A stretch of 64,000 bases of DNA from JAIQFL01 sp035501495 (GTDB lineage Bacteria; Acidobacteriota; Terriglobia; Bryobacterales; Bryobacteraceae). Of the stretch, positions 9,566 to 18,801 are shown piece by piece. The stretch covers positions 110,538-174,537 of the forward strand of contig DATJWB010000264.1 in assembly GCA_035501495.1 (NCBI GenBank), in the 5' to 3' direction. Both the position numbers and the translations under genes were made by a program. The notes under the pieces were generated by a model. It saw only the letters and a program-made list of their open reading frames with translations, ran no database searches and was not told the origin of the DNA. Every line of letters starts with the position of its first letter. Position 1 is the first letter of the stretch.

Positions 9566-9885
9566 CTCTCCTCGCGTTCTGCCGGCCAAACGGCCCTCGG
9601 CATCCGCGAAGATTGCCGTCTAGGGCTCGATTGTCCCGGCTAATGGCCCGGTCCCGCCGGGCGGTTCGAAATCTCAGAGCCTAGGGGGCATACCAGACTT
9701 CGCAGTGTATCATCGCCGTCCGGGAGCATGCACGAGCAATACCCCTCTAACCCTCCGGCGCGCGGATCGATGAGCAATTCGATACAGCGAGCCTTGCCCG
9801 AGTCATGCCAGGATGACTGTGACACTTAGCCCTTATAGTGCTAAGAACTTGTTTCCCGGCCACATCAGGAGGTCTCTGGAAAACC
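9566..9885. other. Divergent intergenic region
   Basis: This is the shared upstream region of the minus-strand acyl-CoA dehydrogenase cassette and the plus-strand NHL/discoidin gene. It contains two short perfect inverted repeats, AGTCAT/ATGACT (9801-9818) and CTTAGC/GCTAAG (9825-9845), which could be regulator sites. I see no gene in it. Confidence 0.4.
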
Positions 9886-12459
9886 ATGGCGCGGCGAATT
9901 TCAGACATCTGTATGGAAGTGTTGTCTGGCGCAGTACGATCGAAAGTCGGTTGGTTTGCCCTGACATGTTTGCTATGGAACCCTTCTCCGGGACAGGCGC
10001 AAGGGACCATCACCACCGTCGCCGGGAGCGGGCAGATGGGCTTCTTCGGCGATGGGAGCCTGGCCACGGGCGCGGCCTTAAACTCTCCCGCGGGAGTCAA
10101 GGTCGACTCCGCCGGAAACGTGTACATCGCCGACACTGCCAATTACCGGGTCCGGAAAGTCACCTCGGGAAACATCATCATCACGATTGCGGGGAATGGG
10201 CTGCTGGGCTCGGCGGGCGATGGCGGCCAGGCAACCACCGCGAGCATCAGCGACACTACCGATGTCGCGCTGGACACGGCCGGGAACCTGTACATTGCCG
10301 ATGCGAGCAACCGCCGGGTTCGGAAACTGACCCCCGCGGGGATTATCTCAACCTTCGCCGGCACCGGCGTACAAGGCTACTCCGGGGATGGTGGCCCAGC
10401 CACGAGTGCCATGCTGGGCCGGCCCATTGCCCTCGCTATCGATGGCAGCGGCAACTTATATATTGCGGACAGCGGCAATCAGGACGTCCGCCGCGTCAAC
10501 CTCAGCTCGGGTGTCATCACGACTTACGCCGGCAACGGCACCGCGGCCTTCGGCGGAGATGGCGGCCCGGCCGCAAGAGCCTCGCTGATGTTCCCCCTCG
10601 GTGTGGCGGCCGATAACGCAGGGAATCTGTACATCGCCGACGCGGGCAACAACGTTATCCGCAAAGTCAATACATTAGGCATCATCACCACCGTGGCCGG
10701 CATTGGTGGCCAGGCAGGCTTCTCCGGAGACGGCGGGACTGCCGCGGGTGCGCTGCTCAACATTCCGTCCGGAATCGGTGTCGATGGCGCAGGCAATCTT
10801 TTCATCGGCGATTCCGGAAACAATCGGGTTCGCCGGGTGGACGCCACTACTGGAACGATCATGACAATCGCGGGCACCGGCGACAATGGGTTCGGCGGCG
10901 ATGGCGGACCGGCGATCGGCGCGGTGCTGAACTTTCCCTGGGGGATCTCGGTGGATGCGTCCGGCGCGGTGTACGTGGCTGACCGAAACAACAATCGCAT
11001 TCGCAAGATCTCCGGATCGGGGACACTGGTGAACATCGCTTCGGGTAAAGCGGCATCTCAGAGCAGCACGCTTCCCGGTGTTCCGTCCGCGGCCGCCGGT
11101 TCCGCGGTGGACGGAAGCACGGACGGCAACTTCTTCGATGGTTCCGTTACGGCTACGAACCAGGATTCGGACCCCTGGTGGCAAGTGGATTTGGGGTCGC
11201 CTGCATCCGTCACGTCCGTCACCATTTGGAATCGAACCGACTGTTGCGGATCGCGCCTGAGCGATTACTGGGTATTTGTTTCGGACACGCCATTCGGCGC
11301 CTCGGACACGCCGGCCACGTTGCAGTTCCGGGCAGGCACGGCCGGCAGTCATCAAACGTCCGCGCCCAGCCCTTCCGCCAACATTCCGCTATCCGCGCAA
11401 GGACGGTATGTGCGCGTGCAACTGAGCGGCCCGGGCTATCTCAGCCTGGCTGAAGTCCAGGTGTTCGGAATGCCGGGTAGCGGCGGTAGTGGCGGCGGTG
11501 GCGGCGGCGGTGGCGGCAATGGTGGGGGCGGCGGCGGAACCGTGACCGGCACGAATATAGCGCCTGGTAAGTCCGCCACGCAAAGCAGCAACCTGCCGGG
11601 TAGCCCGACATCGGTGGCCTCTTCGGCGATAGACGGCAATTCGGACGGTGCCTACTTTGACGGGTCGGTGACTGCCACGAACCTGGATCCCAATGCCTGG
11701 TGGCAGGTGGATCTTGGCGCGCCCGCGAATGTCAATGCCGTCGTGATCTGGAACCGCACGGACTGCTGTGGTTCACGTCTGGGCGATTACTGGGTGTTCG
11801 TCTCCGACACGCCGTTCAGCGCGTCCGATACTCCCGCTACCCTGCAATTCCGTGCGGGCACCTTTGCCAGCCATCAGACGTCCGCGCCCAACCCGTCCAC
11901 CACGATCATGGTCGGCATGCAGGGACGCTACGTCCGCGTGCAACTCTCCGGTGCGAACTATTTGAGCCTTGCCGAAGTTCAAGTCTTCGGCACCGGCGGG
12001 ATGGCGTCACCCACCAATCTGGCGGTCGGCAGGCCCACGGCACAAAGCAGCACGCTTCCGGGCGCACCCACGGCGGTGTCGTCCTCCGCGGCAGACGGCA
12101 ACACCGACGGCTCGTTCTTCGATGGATCGGTAACAGCCACGAATGCCGACCCCAACGCCTGGTGGCAGGTAGACCTGGGCTCACCGGTGACGGTCAGTTC
12201 CGTGGTGGTCTGGAATCGGACCGACTGCTGCGCCACCAGGCTGTCGGACTTCTGGGTGTTTGTCTCGGACACGCCGTTCCAGGCTACCGACACACCCGCC
12301 ACCTTGCAGTTCCGGGCCGGCACATTTGCCAGCCACCAAACCTCCACACCGAATCCGTCGCTTACGGTGTCGGTGGGCATGCAGGGACGCTACGTCCGCG
12401 TGCAACTCTCGGACACCGATTATCTGAGCCTTGCGGAGGTGCAGGTATTCGGGCAATAG
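9886..12459 (+). CDS. Secreted NHL-repeat propeller with three discoidin (F5/8 type C) domains
   Basis: The protein has about 857 aa. The start at 9886 is chosen for AGGAGG 12 bases upstream; a later ATG at 9913 would also leave a signal peptide (FALTCLLWNPSPGQAQG). An NHL beta-propeller of about six blades follows, each with a pattern like GNLYIADSGNQDVR and FSGDGG. Then come three discoidin-like domains of about 140 residues, each with WWQVDLG, NRTDCCGSRLSDYWVFVSD or a close variant, and YLSLAEVQVFG. A glycine-rich linker lies between the first and second. Discoidin domains usually bind sugars, so a secreted carbohydrate-binding or adhesion role is likely. The paired cysteines (TDCC) recur in each copy. 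Confidence 0.88.
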   Translation: MARRISDICMEVLSGAVRSKVGWFALTCLLWNPSPGQAQGTITTVAGSGQMGFFGDGSLATGAALNSPAGVKVDSAGNVYIADTANYRVRKVTSGNIIITIAGNGLLGSAGDGGQATTASISDTTDVALDTAGNLYIADASNRRVRKLTPAGIISTFAGTGVQGYSGDGGPATSAMLGRPIALAIDGSGNLYIADSGNQDVRRVNLSSGVITTYAGNGTAAFGGDGGPAARASLMFPLGVAADNAGNLYIADAGNNVIRKVNTLGIITTVAGIGGQAGFSGDGGTAAGALLNIPSGIGVDGAGNLFIGDSGNNRVRRVDATTGTIMTIAGTGDNGFGGDGGPAIGAVLNFPWGISVDASGAVYVADRNNNRIRKISGSGTLVNIASGKAASQSSTLPGVPSAAAGSAVDGSTDGNFFDGSVTATNQDSDPWWQVDLGSPASVTSVTIWNRTDCCGSRLSDYWVFVSDTPFGASDTPATLQFRAGTAGSHQTSAPSPSANIPLSAQGRYVRVQLSGPGYLSLAEVQVFGMPGSGGSGGGGGGGGGNGGGGGGTVTGTNIAPGKSATQSSNLPGSPTSVASSAIDGNSDGAYFDGSVTATNLDPNAWWQVDLGAPANVNAVVIWNRTDCCGSRLGDYWVFVSDTPFSASDTPATLQFRAGTFASHQTSAPNPSTTIMVGMQGRYVRVQLSGANYLSLAEVQVFGTGGMASPTNLAVGRPTAQSSTLPGAPTAVSSSAADGNTDGSFFDGSVTATNADPNAWWQVDLGSPVTVSSVVVWNRTDCCATRLSDFWVFVSDTPFQATDTPATLQFRAGTFASHQTSTPNPSLTVSVGMQGRYVRVQLSDTDYLSLAEVQVFGQ

Positions 12460-12468
12460 CAGCCGCGG

Positions 12469-13674
12469 TTAGCCGGTGAAGCCGGAGGCCGCTCGGAGTG
12501 CGTACTTGAGATCGTCGATCAGGTCGGCGGCGTCCTCGATCCCGGTGGAGTATCGCACCAGCGCCTCCGGAATTCCCATCGCGGCGCGGTCCTCCGGGCT
12601 TACCTCCACGTGGCTGGTGGTGGCCGGAGGGCCCACCGTCGTTTCGACCGCACCCAGATTGGCGGCTCGATGTGCAAATCGCAAGGCCGGCAGGAATCGC
12701 TTGACGCGGTCGTAACCGCCGCGAAGCGCGAAGCTCATGACGCCCCCGAACCCTCCGGGCATCTGCCGCCTGGCGATGTCGTGCTGCGGGTGGGATTCGA
12801 GCCCGGGATAGTAGACACGCTCGACCAGGTGGTGGCCTTCGAGGTATTGCGCGATCCTCATGGCATTGGCATTCTGGCGCTCGATGCGAATGCCGAGAGT
12901 CTTCAGACCGCGGAGCAGCAGGTAAGCGGCGAACGGATCGAGGGCGGCGCCGGTGATTTCGCGGTAATGGTAGATGGTCCGGATCAGCTCCGCCGGTCCG
13001 CACACCACTCCCCCCAAGGCGTCCGCGTGGCCGCCCAGGAATTTGGAAGCGCTGTGCAACACCAGGTCGGATCCGAGTTCGAGCGGCCGCTGGTTGACTG
13101 GAGTGGCGAATGTGTTATCGGTGATTACGACGGCACCGGCGGCATGACCCGCCCGGGCCAGGCGCTCGATATCCACCACCTTTAAAGTCGGATTGGTGGG
13201 CGTCTCCAGGTACAGTGCGCGACAACCCTTGCGGATTTCGGACTCGATCTGCTCGTGATCGGCGGTGTCGCACAGGCACACCTCGACCTGGATCGCGGGA
13301 AGAAATTCGCGAAAGAGCTGGTTGGTGCCGCCGTAGGTGTCCTTCACCGTAACGACGCGATCACCCGGGCGGAGCAGACTGAACAGCGTGTTGCTGATGG
13401 CCGCCATTCCCGACGCGAAGCTGGTGGCTGCCTCGGTGCCCTCCAGAGCGCGGACCTTCTGTTCGAACACCCGGACGGTGGGGTTGGTGTTTCGGCTGTA
13501 AATGTGGCCGGGCTTGTGTTGGCGGGCCACGGCTTCCCAATCGTCCAGGCTGTCGTAAGCGAACGCGACGCTCTGGGCGATCGCGACCTGGGTGGCGCCC
13601 TCGGCCTGGCGGTGTTCCTCGCCCGCCCAAACGGCCTTGGTGTGGAGCTTCGAATCTGAGGAATCTGGCTTCAT
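12469..13674 (-). CDS. Trans-sulfuration PLP enzyme (cystathionine gamma-synthase/lyase type)
   Basis: The protein has 401 aa, typical for the Cys/Met-metabolism PLP family. The PLP lysine is K211 in SASKFLGGHADA. Other family marks are YSRNTNPT near 60, SFASGMAA near 85 and YLETPTNPT near 155. Members catalyse gamma- or beta-replacement or elimination on homoserine esters, cystathionine or methionine. Motifs alone do not separate cystathionine gamma-synthase, gamma-lyase and methionine gamma-lyase, so I give no gene symbol. It converges with the NHL/discoidin gene nine bases away and has no co-directional partner, so it is probably monocistronic. Confidence 0.9.
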   Translation of the reverse strand: MKPDSSDSKLHTKAVWAGEEHRQAEGATQVAIAQSVAFAYDSLDDWEAVARQHKPGHIYSRNTNPTVRVFEQKVRALEGTEAATSFASGMAAISNTLFSLLRPGDRVVTVKDTYGGTNQLFREFLPAIQVEVCLCDTADHEQIESEIRKGCRALYLETPTNPTLKVVDIERLARAGHAAGAVVITDNTFATPVNQRPLELGSDLVLHSASKFLGGHADALGGVVCGPAELIRTIYHYREITGAALDPFAAYLLLRGLKTLGIRIERQNANAMRIAQYLEGHHLVERVYYPGLESHPQHDIARRQMPGGFGGVMSFALRGGYDRVKRFLPALRFAHRAANLGAVETTVGPPATTSHVEVSPEDRAAMGIPEALVRYSTGIEDAADLIDDLKYALRAASGFTG

Positions 13675-13731
13675 CCGATTAGTATCGACCCGATCGCGTT
13701 GTTATAGAATTCGGATGACTGGGAGGTTGCC

Positions 13732-14721
13732 ATGACGCGGAGATGGATTCCCGCCGTTTTATGCTGCGGAGTCGTAGGAGTGTGGCCTCTGGCTGCGGGG
13801 GATGATCACACGGGGCAGCCGCAGCCTTCCACAGGGCGGATCTTCTTCCTGGACATCAGCGCCGGCAAAGGCCGGCTGCTTTCGGCCAACACCGACGGCT
13901 CCGGGTTGAAGGTGCTGGTCGAAGGCCTCAACAGCGGACCCGACGGGGTGGCCGTTGACGCCCGGCGAGGCTATGTCTACTGGACCAACATGGGCAAGGC
14001 CGGCGTCGATGACGGGTCCGTTCAACGCGCCAACCTGGACGGCACGAACGTGGTGACGATCGTCCCTGCGGGCGGCACGTTCACTCCCAAACAGCTTCGC
14101 ATCGACCAGAAGAGCGGCAAGCTCTACTGGTCCGACCGCGAGGGAATGCGCGTCATGCGCTCCAACCCGGATGGCAGCCGCGTCGAGACGCTGGTGCAGA
14201 CCGGAGATGGTGATGCGGACCGCAAGGACGCTGGCCGATGGTGCGTTGGCATCGCGATCGACCCGGATCGCGGCTTTCTGTACTGGACGCAGAAGGGCGG
14301 CTCGAATGCGGGGCAGGGCAGCCTTCTCCGCGCTCACATCGAAATCCCGAAAGGGGAAAATGCCGCGCATCGCACGGACATCGAAGTGCTGTTCCGCGAC
14401 CTGCCGGAGCCGATCGACGTGGATCTGGACCTCGTCCACCGGATGATCTATTGGGCCGACCGCGGCGACCCGCCGGATGGAAATACGGTGAATCGCGCGG
14501 CCATGGATGCCCCTAAGGGCTCGCGGCAGGGCCCCGCGATCCTGGTTCGGGGCCTGCACGAAGGAATCGGCATCTCGCTTGACGTTGCGCGCGATCGCAT
14601 GTACTTCACGGACCTGGGAGGCAGCGTCTACAGCGCGCGGCTGGATGGCTCGGATCAGAAGACCTTGCTGGCGCATCAGGGTGCGCTGGTGGGAATCGAG
14701 TACGTGGAAGCGGCGAAGTAG
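13732..14721 (+). CDS. Secreted YWTD-type beta-propeller protein
   Basis: The protein has 329 aa with a signal peptide (cleavage probably after PLAAG, near residue 22). The mature part is built of repeats resembling the LDL-receptor class B (YWTD) propeller: GYVYWTNMG, GKLYWSDREG, GFLYWTQKGG, RMIYWADRGD and RMYFTDLGG each start a blade, and sequences such as ANLDGTN and SNPDGSR follow. About five to six blades are visible. Such proteins are mostly of unknown function in bacteria and may bind ligands at the cell surface. It is divergent from the PLP enzyme gene and converges with the AMP ligase three bases away. Confidence 0.8.
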   Translation: MTRRWIPAVLCCGVVGVWPLAAGDDHTGQPQPSTGRIFFLDISAGKGRLLSANTDGSGLKVLVEGLNSGPDGVAVDARRGYVYWTNMGKAGVDDGSVQRANLDGTNVVTIVPAGGTFTPKQLRIDQKSGKLYWSDREGMRVMRSNPDGSRVETLVQTGDGDADRKDAGRWCVGIAIDPDRGFLYWTQKGGSNAGQGSLLRAHIEIPKGENAAHRTDIEVLFRDLPEPIDVDLDLVHRMIYWADRGDPPDGNTVNRAAMDAPKGSRQGPAILVRGLHEGIGISLDVARDRMYFTDLGGSVYSARLDGSDQKTLLAHQGALVGIEYVEAAK

Positions 14722-14723
14722 AT

Positions 14724-16163
14724 TCAGGGAGTCGCTGCCCCGCGCTTTAATAACTCGGGTTTGACCACTTTGCCGTAGGGCGTCTTGGGCAGCTCCTTGA
14801 CGAAGTGGTAGCGTTTGGGCAGCTTGTATCTCGCGATGCGAGGTTCCAGGAACCGCGCGAGGTCCTCGGCGGAGCGGTCGGCATCCGCCCGCACCACCAC
14901 GAAGGCGGCGCCCACCTCGCCCCAGGTGGCGTCGGGCACCCCTATCACTGCCGCTTCCTCGACGTCCGGGTGCTGCACGAGCAGCGCTTCGATCTCAGCG
15001 GGATACACGTTGACGCCGCCTGAGATAAACATGTCTTTGATGCGGCCATCGATATAATAGAACCCTTCGGCATCGCAATGGGCCAGGTCGCCGGTGCGCA
15101 GCCAGCCATCGGGCGTAAACGCCGCGGCGGTGGCCTCGGGTTGATTCCAGAAGCCGGCGGAGACGTGCGGACCGCGCAGCCACAGTTCGCCGGTCTGGCC
15201 GGCGGCGACTTCCGATCCGGTGGAATCGCAGACGCGGACCTGCGCGAACAGCATAGGTTTGCCGATCGATCCCGCATGCAAACGCGCGTCCTCCTCTGTC
15301 ATGGCGAAGCAATTCACTCCGGCTTCGGTCAGCCCGTAGCCTTGTTTGAAGACGATGCCACGCGACTGGTAGAGGTCGATCAGGTAACGCGGCAGCGGCG
15401 CGCCGCCGCTGATCGACCAGCGGACACTCGACAGTTCGGCGCGGGCAAATTCCGCCGTCTCGCTGAGTAGTTTGAAGATGGTGGGTACGCCGAAGATGAC
15501 GGTGGCGCGCTCGCGCTCGACGGCGCGCCACACCTCCGGCGCATCGAAGCGATCGTGCAATACGATGGTGCCGCCAATCGCGAAGATCGGCGTCAGAAAG
15601 ACCGCCAGGCCGCCGGCGTGATACATGGGCGTGAAGATCGGCGCGATGTCGTTCTCGCGGAGTTGCCAGCTCAGCACCGTGTTGCAGGCGTTCCACAGGA
15701 TCATGCGGTGCGGCAGCATGACGCCTTTGGGCTTGCCGGTGGTGCCTGAGGTGTACAACAGGCACCAGAGATCTTCGGGCGCGCAAGGGACCGGGTCAAA
15801 GGCGGCTCCCGCATCCAGATCCATCGCGTCCAACGTCCCGCTATCGAGGACCGTGCGGACTCCCGCATCGGCGATCTGCGCCTCGCGCTCGTCCGGTGTG
15901 AGGCGGGTGCTGAGGGGCACCAGGACGATGCCGGTCTTGCCTGCCGCGAAGAAGGCGTCCACATACTCCACGCGGTTGCCCGACAGGATTCCGACTCGGT
16001 CGCCTTTCGCCAGGCCAAAGTCGCGGGTCCAGACGCGGGCCATGGCGCAAGCACGGCGATCGAGAGCCGCATAGGTGAATCGGCGGCCGGTGTGGACTTC
16101 GACGAGCGCCAGTTTGCCGGGAGTCAGTCGGGCGCGCTCTCCCAGCAGGTCGCCCGCGATCAT
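14724..16163 (-). CDS. AMP-dependent acyl-CoA synthetase/ligase
   Basis: The protein has 479 aa and is a class I adenylate-forming enzyme that activates a carboxylic acid with ATP and usually transfers it to CoA. Motifs: the phosphate loop LLYTSGTTGKPKG, GYGLTEAGVN, TGDLA, and the C-terminal catalytic lysine in TPYGKVVKPELL. The start at 16163 overlaps the hydrolase stop by four bases (ATGA), although the frame stays open for another 860 bases upstream. It is the last gene of a four-gene operon with an SDR, a KAS III-like protein and an alpha/beta hydrolase, so its substrate is probably a fatty or beta-keto/beta-hydroxy acid made by them. The specificity is inferred from context only. Confidence 0.92.
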   Translation of the reverse strand: MIAGDLLGERARLTPGKLALVEVHTGRRFTYAALDRRACAMARVWTRDFGLAKGDRVGILSGNRVEYVDAFFAAGKTGIVLVPLSTRLTPDEREAQIADAGVRTVLDSGTLDAMDLDAGAAFDPVPCAPEDLWCLLYTSGTTGKPKGVMLPHRMILWNACNTVLSWQLRENDIAPIFTPMYHAGGLAVFLTPIFAIGGTIVLHDRFDAPEVWRAVERERATVIFGVPTIFKLLSETAEFARAELSSVRWSISGGAPLPRYLIDLYQSRGIVFKQGYGLTEAGVNCFAMTEEDARLHAGSIGKPMLFAQVRVCDSTGSEVAAGQTGELWLRGPHVSAGFWNQPEATAAAFTPDGWLRTGDLAHCDAEGFYYIDGRIKDMFISGGVNVYPAEIEALLVQHPDVEEAAVIGVPDATWGEVGAAFVVVRADADRSAEDLARFLEPRIARYKLPKRYHFVKELPKTPYGKVVKPELLKRGAATP

Positions 16164-17020
16164 GGCTCGCGTCCTTCGGGAGGCGGCGCAGCCAACACGC
16201 CCAACAATACGCTCGCGAAGCGCTCCGGACATTCCATCTGCGGAACGTGGCCGCAGGCGGCGACGGTGGTGAGCCGGGAATTGGGGAGCCCGGCGGCCAG
16301 GCCGCGTGCATAGTCGAGCGGCACCAATGCGTCGGATTCGCCCCAGATCAGATCGACGGGTGTCTGGATCTCGCCGATCCGGCCGTCGAGCAGGTAGTCC
16401 CGCATGTTCGCGATGCAGAGGCGCGAGAGAGCGCCTTCGCGCCCTTTGCGGATCACCTCGTCGAGGATCATGTCGGGGACAGCCCAATGCGAACGGTCCA
16501 CCAGGGCCTCCCAGGTGCGGCGGGCCTCGGCGCGATCGGCGGGGGTAAGGCTCAGGTCGGGACGAATGCCGGTGATGGGACCGCCGTTGATCGCGATCAC
16601 TCGCTCGACGCGGGCAGGGTCGCGAGCAACCTGCAGGAATGCAAGCCACGCGCCGAAGGAGTTGCCGGCGAAAATCGCGCGAGCACTGCCGCAACCCGCC
16701 GCGACGGCATCGATGGCGGAGAGCAAGCTCTCCATTTGGAGCGGACCGCCGAACGGCGCGCTGGCTCCGTGCCCCGCGAGATCGGGGATCACCAGCCGAT
16801 AGCGGCCGGCGGCCATGAGCGGCGGGACGATCCGCGACCAGGCACCGGCGTGATCGCCCGCACCATGCAGCAGCCAGAGATCCCGGCCCGATCCGCCCGC
16901 GAAGTAGGTCTGCGGCCCGGCCGGCGACTCGGCCACGTGCTCCACCAGGCCCGCCGCCGGCAGAGCACGCCGGTTCATCTGGTCGATCACATTCAGGCCG
17001 GGATCGAAGAGGGTGGCCAC
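16160..17020 (-). CDS. Alpha/beta hydrolase
   Basis: The protein has 286 aa with the classical alpha/beta-hydrolase fold. The oxyanion region is LWLLHGAGDHAGAW and the nucleophile elbow is GNSFGAW, with serine as the nucleophile. A later aspartate lies in DLIWGESDALVPL and the histidine is in ACGHVPQME. This is a complete Ser-Asp-His triad, so the protein should be an esterase, thioesterase or C-C hydrolase. It begins three bases after the KAS III-like gene and overlaps the AMP ligase by four bases. OleB of olefin synthesis has Asp as nucleophile, so this is not a direct OleB counterpart despite the similar gene set. Confidence 0.9.
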   Translation of the reverse strand: MATLFDPGLNVIDQMNRRALPAAGLVEHVAESPAGPQTYFAGGSGRDLWLLHGAGDHAGAWSRIVPPLMAAGRYRLVIPDLAGHGASAPFGGPLQMESLLSAIDAVAAGCGSARAIFAGNSFGAWLAFLQVARDPARVERVIAINGGPITGIRPDLSLTPADRAEARRTWEALVDRSHWAVPDMILDEVIRKGREGALSRLCIANMRDYLLDGRIGEIQTPVDLIWGESDALVPLDYARGLAAGLPNSRLTTVAACGHVPQMECPERFASVLLGVLAAPPPEGREP

Positions 17021-17023
17021 GAT

Positions 17024-18025
17024 TCAACCTTTCGACGGCATCCGGAATGCCGCGGCCGCCTGGTTATAGCCGACGCCCGATCCCACCATCACCAGCAGGC
17101 TGCCGGGCTGTATCTTTCCCTGCTCGAACGCGCTGTCGAGCGCCATGGCCACGCACGCCGACCCGGTGTAGCCCCACTCTTCCATGATGGTGTGGGTGCG
17201 CTCCATGGGCAGTCCCAGTTCGCGCATCACCAGTTCGATGGTCGGCTTGCGAACCTGGGTGAAGATCAGCAGGCCGATGTCGGATATGGCGAAGCCGTTT
17301 TCCGCGGCCAGCCGCCGCACCAGTCTGGGCCAGCCCTGATCGTTGATCTCGGGCGGGTAGCGGTCGTTCATGCGCACCTGGGTGCGGCCCGCGGCCACCG
17401 ACTCGGCGCTGGCCGGTTCAAACGTGCCACCGGAATAGATGCCCCAGAACTTGTGATACGAGCCGTCCGCCTGAAAGGCGGAGCCGACGAATCCGGGTTC
17501 GTCCGAAGGTTCCAGGACGGCGGCGCCGGCGCCATCCCCGTAGAAGAAGATCATGGGATCCTGCGCACTGGCCAGGCGGTGCATGAGATAAACGCCCACC
17601 ACCACCACCGTGCGGATGCCGGGATTGGTGGCGATCATTCCGGCGGCGGCGGCCAGTCCGGTGCAGTAGGAGGCACAGGCGCAGCCGACGTCGAACGTGC
17701 CGGCGTTGATCGCGCCGAGCTTGTGCTGCACCACCACTGAGGTAGCGGGCGTGATGTAGTCGGGCGAATCGGTGCCCAGGATGATGAGGTCAACCTCTTC
17801 GGGCTTGCGGCCCGCGCGTTCCAGCGCCTGTCTTGCGGCAGGCACCGCCAGGTCGGAGGTGGCACAACCATCGCGCGCGTACCACCGCGTTCGGATGCCG
17901 GTGCCCGCTTCCATCTTGTCTACAAAATCGGGCACGTGGGCCAGTTGTTGTCGGAGGACGCTGTTCGGGACCTCGATCTCGGGCAGATAACGGCCCGTCG
18001 AACGAATGGTGGCGTATCGGGACAT
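17024..18025 (-). CDS. KAS III (FabH)-like protein with altered catalytic triad
   Basis: The protein has 333 aa and the thiolase fold of ketoacyl-ACP synthase III. The active cysteine is C117 in FDVGCACASY. The other two triad residues are changed: where FabH has HQAN this protein has TQVR (T256 in place of His), and where FabH has GNTS it has GYTG (Y286 in place of Asn). The rest of the fold is kept (YGDGAGAAV, and SGVGYNQ near the C-terminus). Decarboxylative condensation normally needs His and Asn, so the protein may instead be an acyltransferase or non-decarboxylative enzyme. It is the second gene of the SDR/KAS/hydrolase/ligase operon, six bases after the SDR. Confidence 0.85.
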   Translation of the reverse strand: MSRYATIRSTGRYLPEIEVPNSVLRQQLAHVPDFVDKMEAGTGIRTRWYARDGCATSDLAVPAARQALERAGRKPEEVDLIILGTDSPDYITPATSVVVQHKLGAINAGTFDVGCACASYCTGLAAAAGMIATNPGIRTVVVVGVYLMHRLASAQDPMIFFYGDGAGAAVLEPSDEPGFVGSAFQADGSYHKFWGIYSGGTFEPASAESVAAGRTQVRMNDRYPPEINDQGWPRLVRRLAAENGFAISDIGLLIFTQVRKPTIELVMRELGLPMERTHTIMEEWGYTGSACVAMALDSAFEQGKIQPGSLLVMVGSGVGYNQAAAAFRMPSKG

Positions 18026-18030
18026 GGATA

Positions 18031-18783
18031 TCAGGTTCCGGTGACCACACCGCCATCGACGCTCAGGACCGTGCCCGTGACGAACGACGCGGCGTCGGAG
18101 GCCAGCCAGAGGTAGGCATTGGCAATGTCTTCGGGTTGGCCCAGACGGCCCGCCGGGGTGTGGCTGACCATGGTCTGCAGCACTTTTTCGGGCATCGCTT
18201 TAGTCATGTCGGTGGCGATGAAGCCGGGCGCCACGGCGTTCACGCGGATGTGGTACTTGCCCAGTTCGCGGGCCCACACGCGGGTCATGCCGATCACGCC
18301 GGCTTTGGAGGCGACGTAGTTGGTCTGTCCGAAATTCCCGTAAAGGCCTACCACGCTCGAGGCGTTCAGGATCACGCCGCCGCCGCTCGCGATCATGCGC
18401 GGAGTCACGGCCCGCGTGCAGACGAAGACGCCCTTCAGGTTCACTCCGATGACGGAGTCGAACTGCTCGTCGCTCATCATCCCGGCGAGCGCGCCTTCCT
18501 TGAGTTTCACGAGCTGGCCGTCGCGCAGAATGCCGGCGTTGTTCACCAATACATGGATGGCGCCCCAGTGAGACACGACTTCTTCCACCGCGGCTTCCAC
18601 CTCGGAAGCGTTCGTCACGTCGACCTTGCGGAAGAGGCCGCCGGGTGTGGGGTCGCCTTCCCGAACATCCCACGAGGCTACCTTGCAGCCCTCCTGCGCG
18701 AAGCGCCGCGCGGTGGCGTTGCCGATACCGGCTGCGGCGCCGGTGACGATGACCACTTTGTCGTGAAGTCCAGTTTCGATCAT
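18031..18783 (-). CDS. Short-chain dehydrogenase/reductase, FabG-like
   Basis: The protein has 250 aa, a classical SDR. The nucleotide-binding motif is TGAAAGIG at 14-21, the structural NNAG is at 81-84, and the catalytic set is a serine at 142/143 with Y156 and K160 (NYVASK). The closing region VTGTVLSVDGGVVTG is typical of FabG-like beta-ketoacyl reductases. It is the first gene of the four-gene operon and may reduce a beta-keto intermediate formed or bound by the KAS III-like protein. A general housekeeping FabG role is less likely because acpP and fabD are not next to it. Confidence 0.9.
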   Translation of the reverse strand: MIETGLHDKVVIVTGAAAGIGNATARRFAQEGCKVASWDVREGDPTPGGLFRKVDVTNASEVEAAVEEVVSHWGAIHVLVNNAGILRDGQLVKLKEGALAGMMSDEQFDSVIGVNLKGVFVCTRAVTPRMIASGGGVILNASSVVGLYGNFGQTNYVASKAGVIGMTRVWARELGKYHIRVNAVAPGFIATDMTKAMPEKVLQTMVSHTPAGRLGQPEDIANAYLWLASDAASFVTGTVLSVDGGVVTGT

Positions 18784-18801
18784 GACTGTCTATGATGACA
18801 C

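Noticed and set aside
16247..17740. Open frame of 497 codons on the plus strand across the hydrolase and KAS III genes
   Set aside because: It is opposite to two well-supported enzymes and has no recognisable domain.
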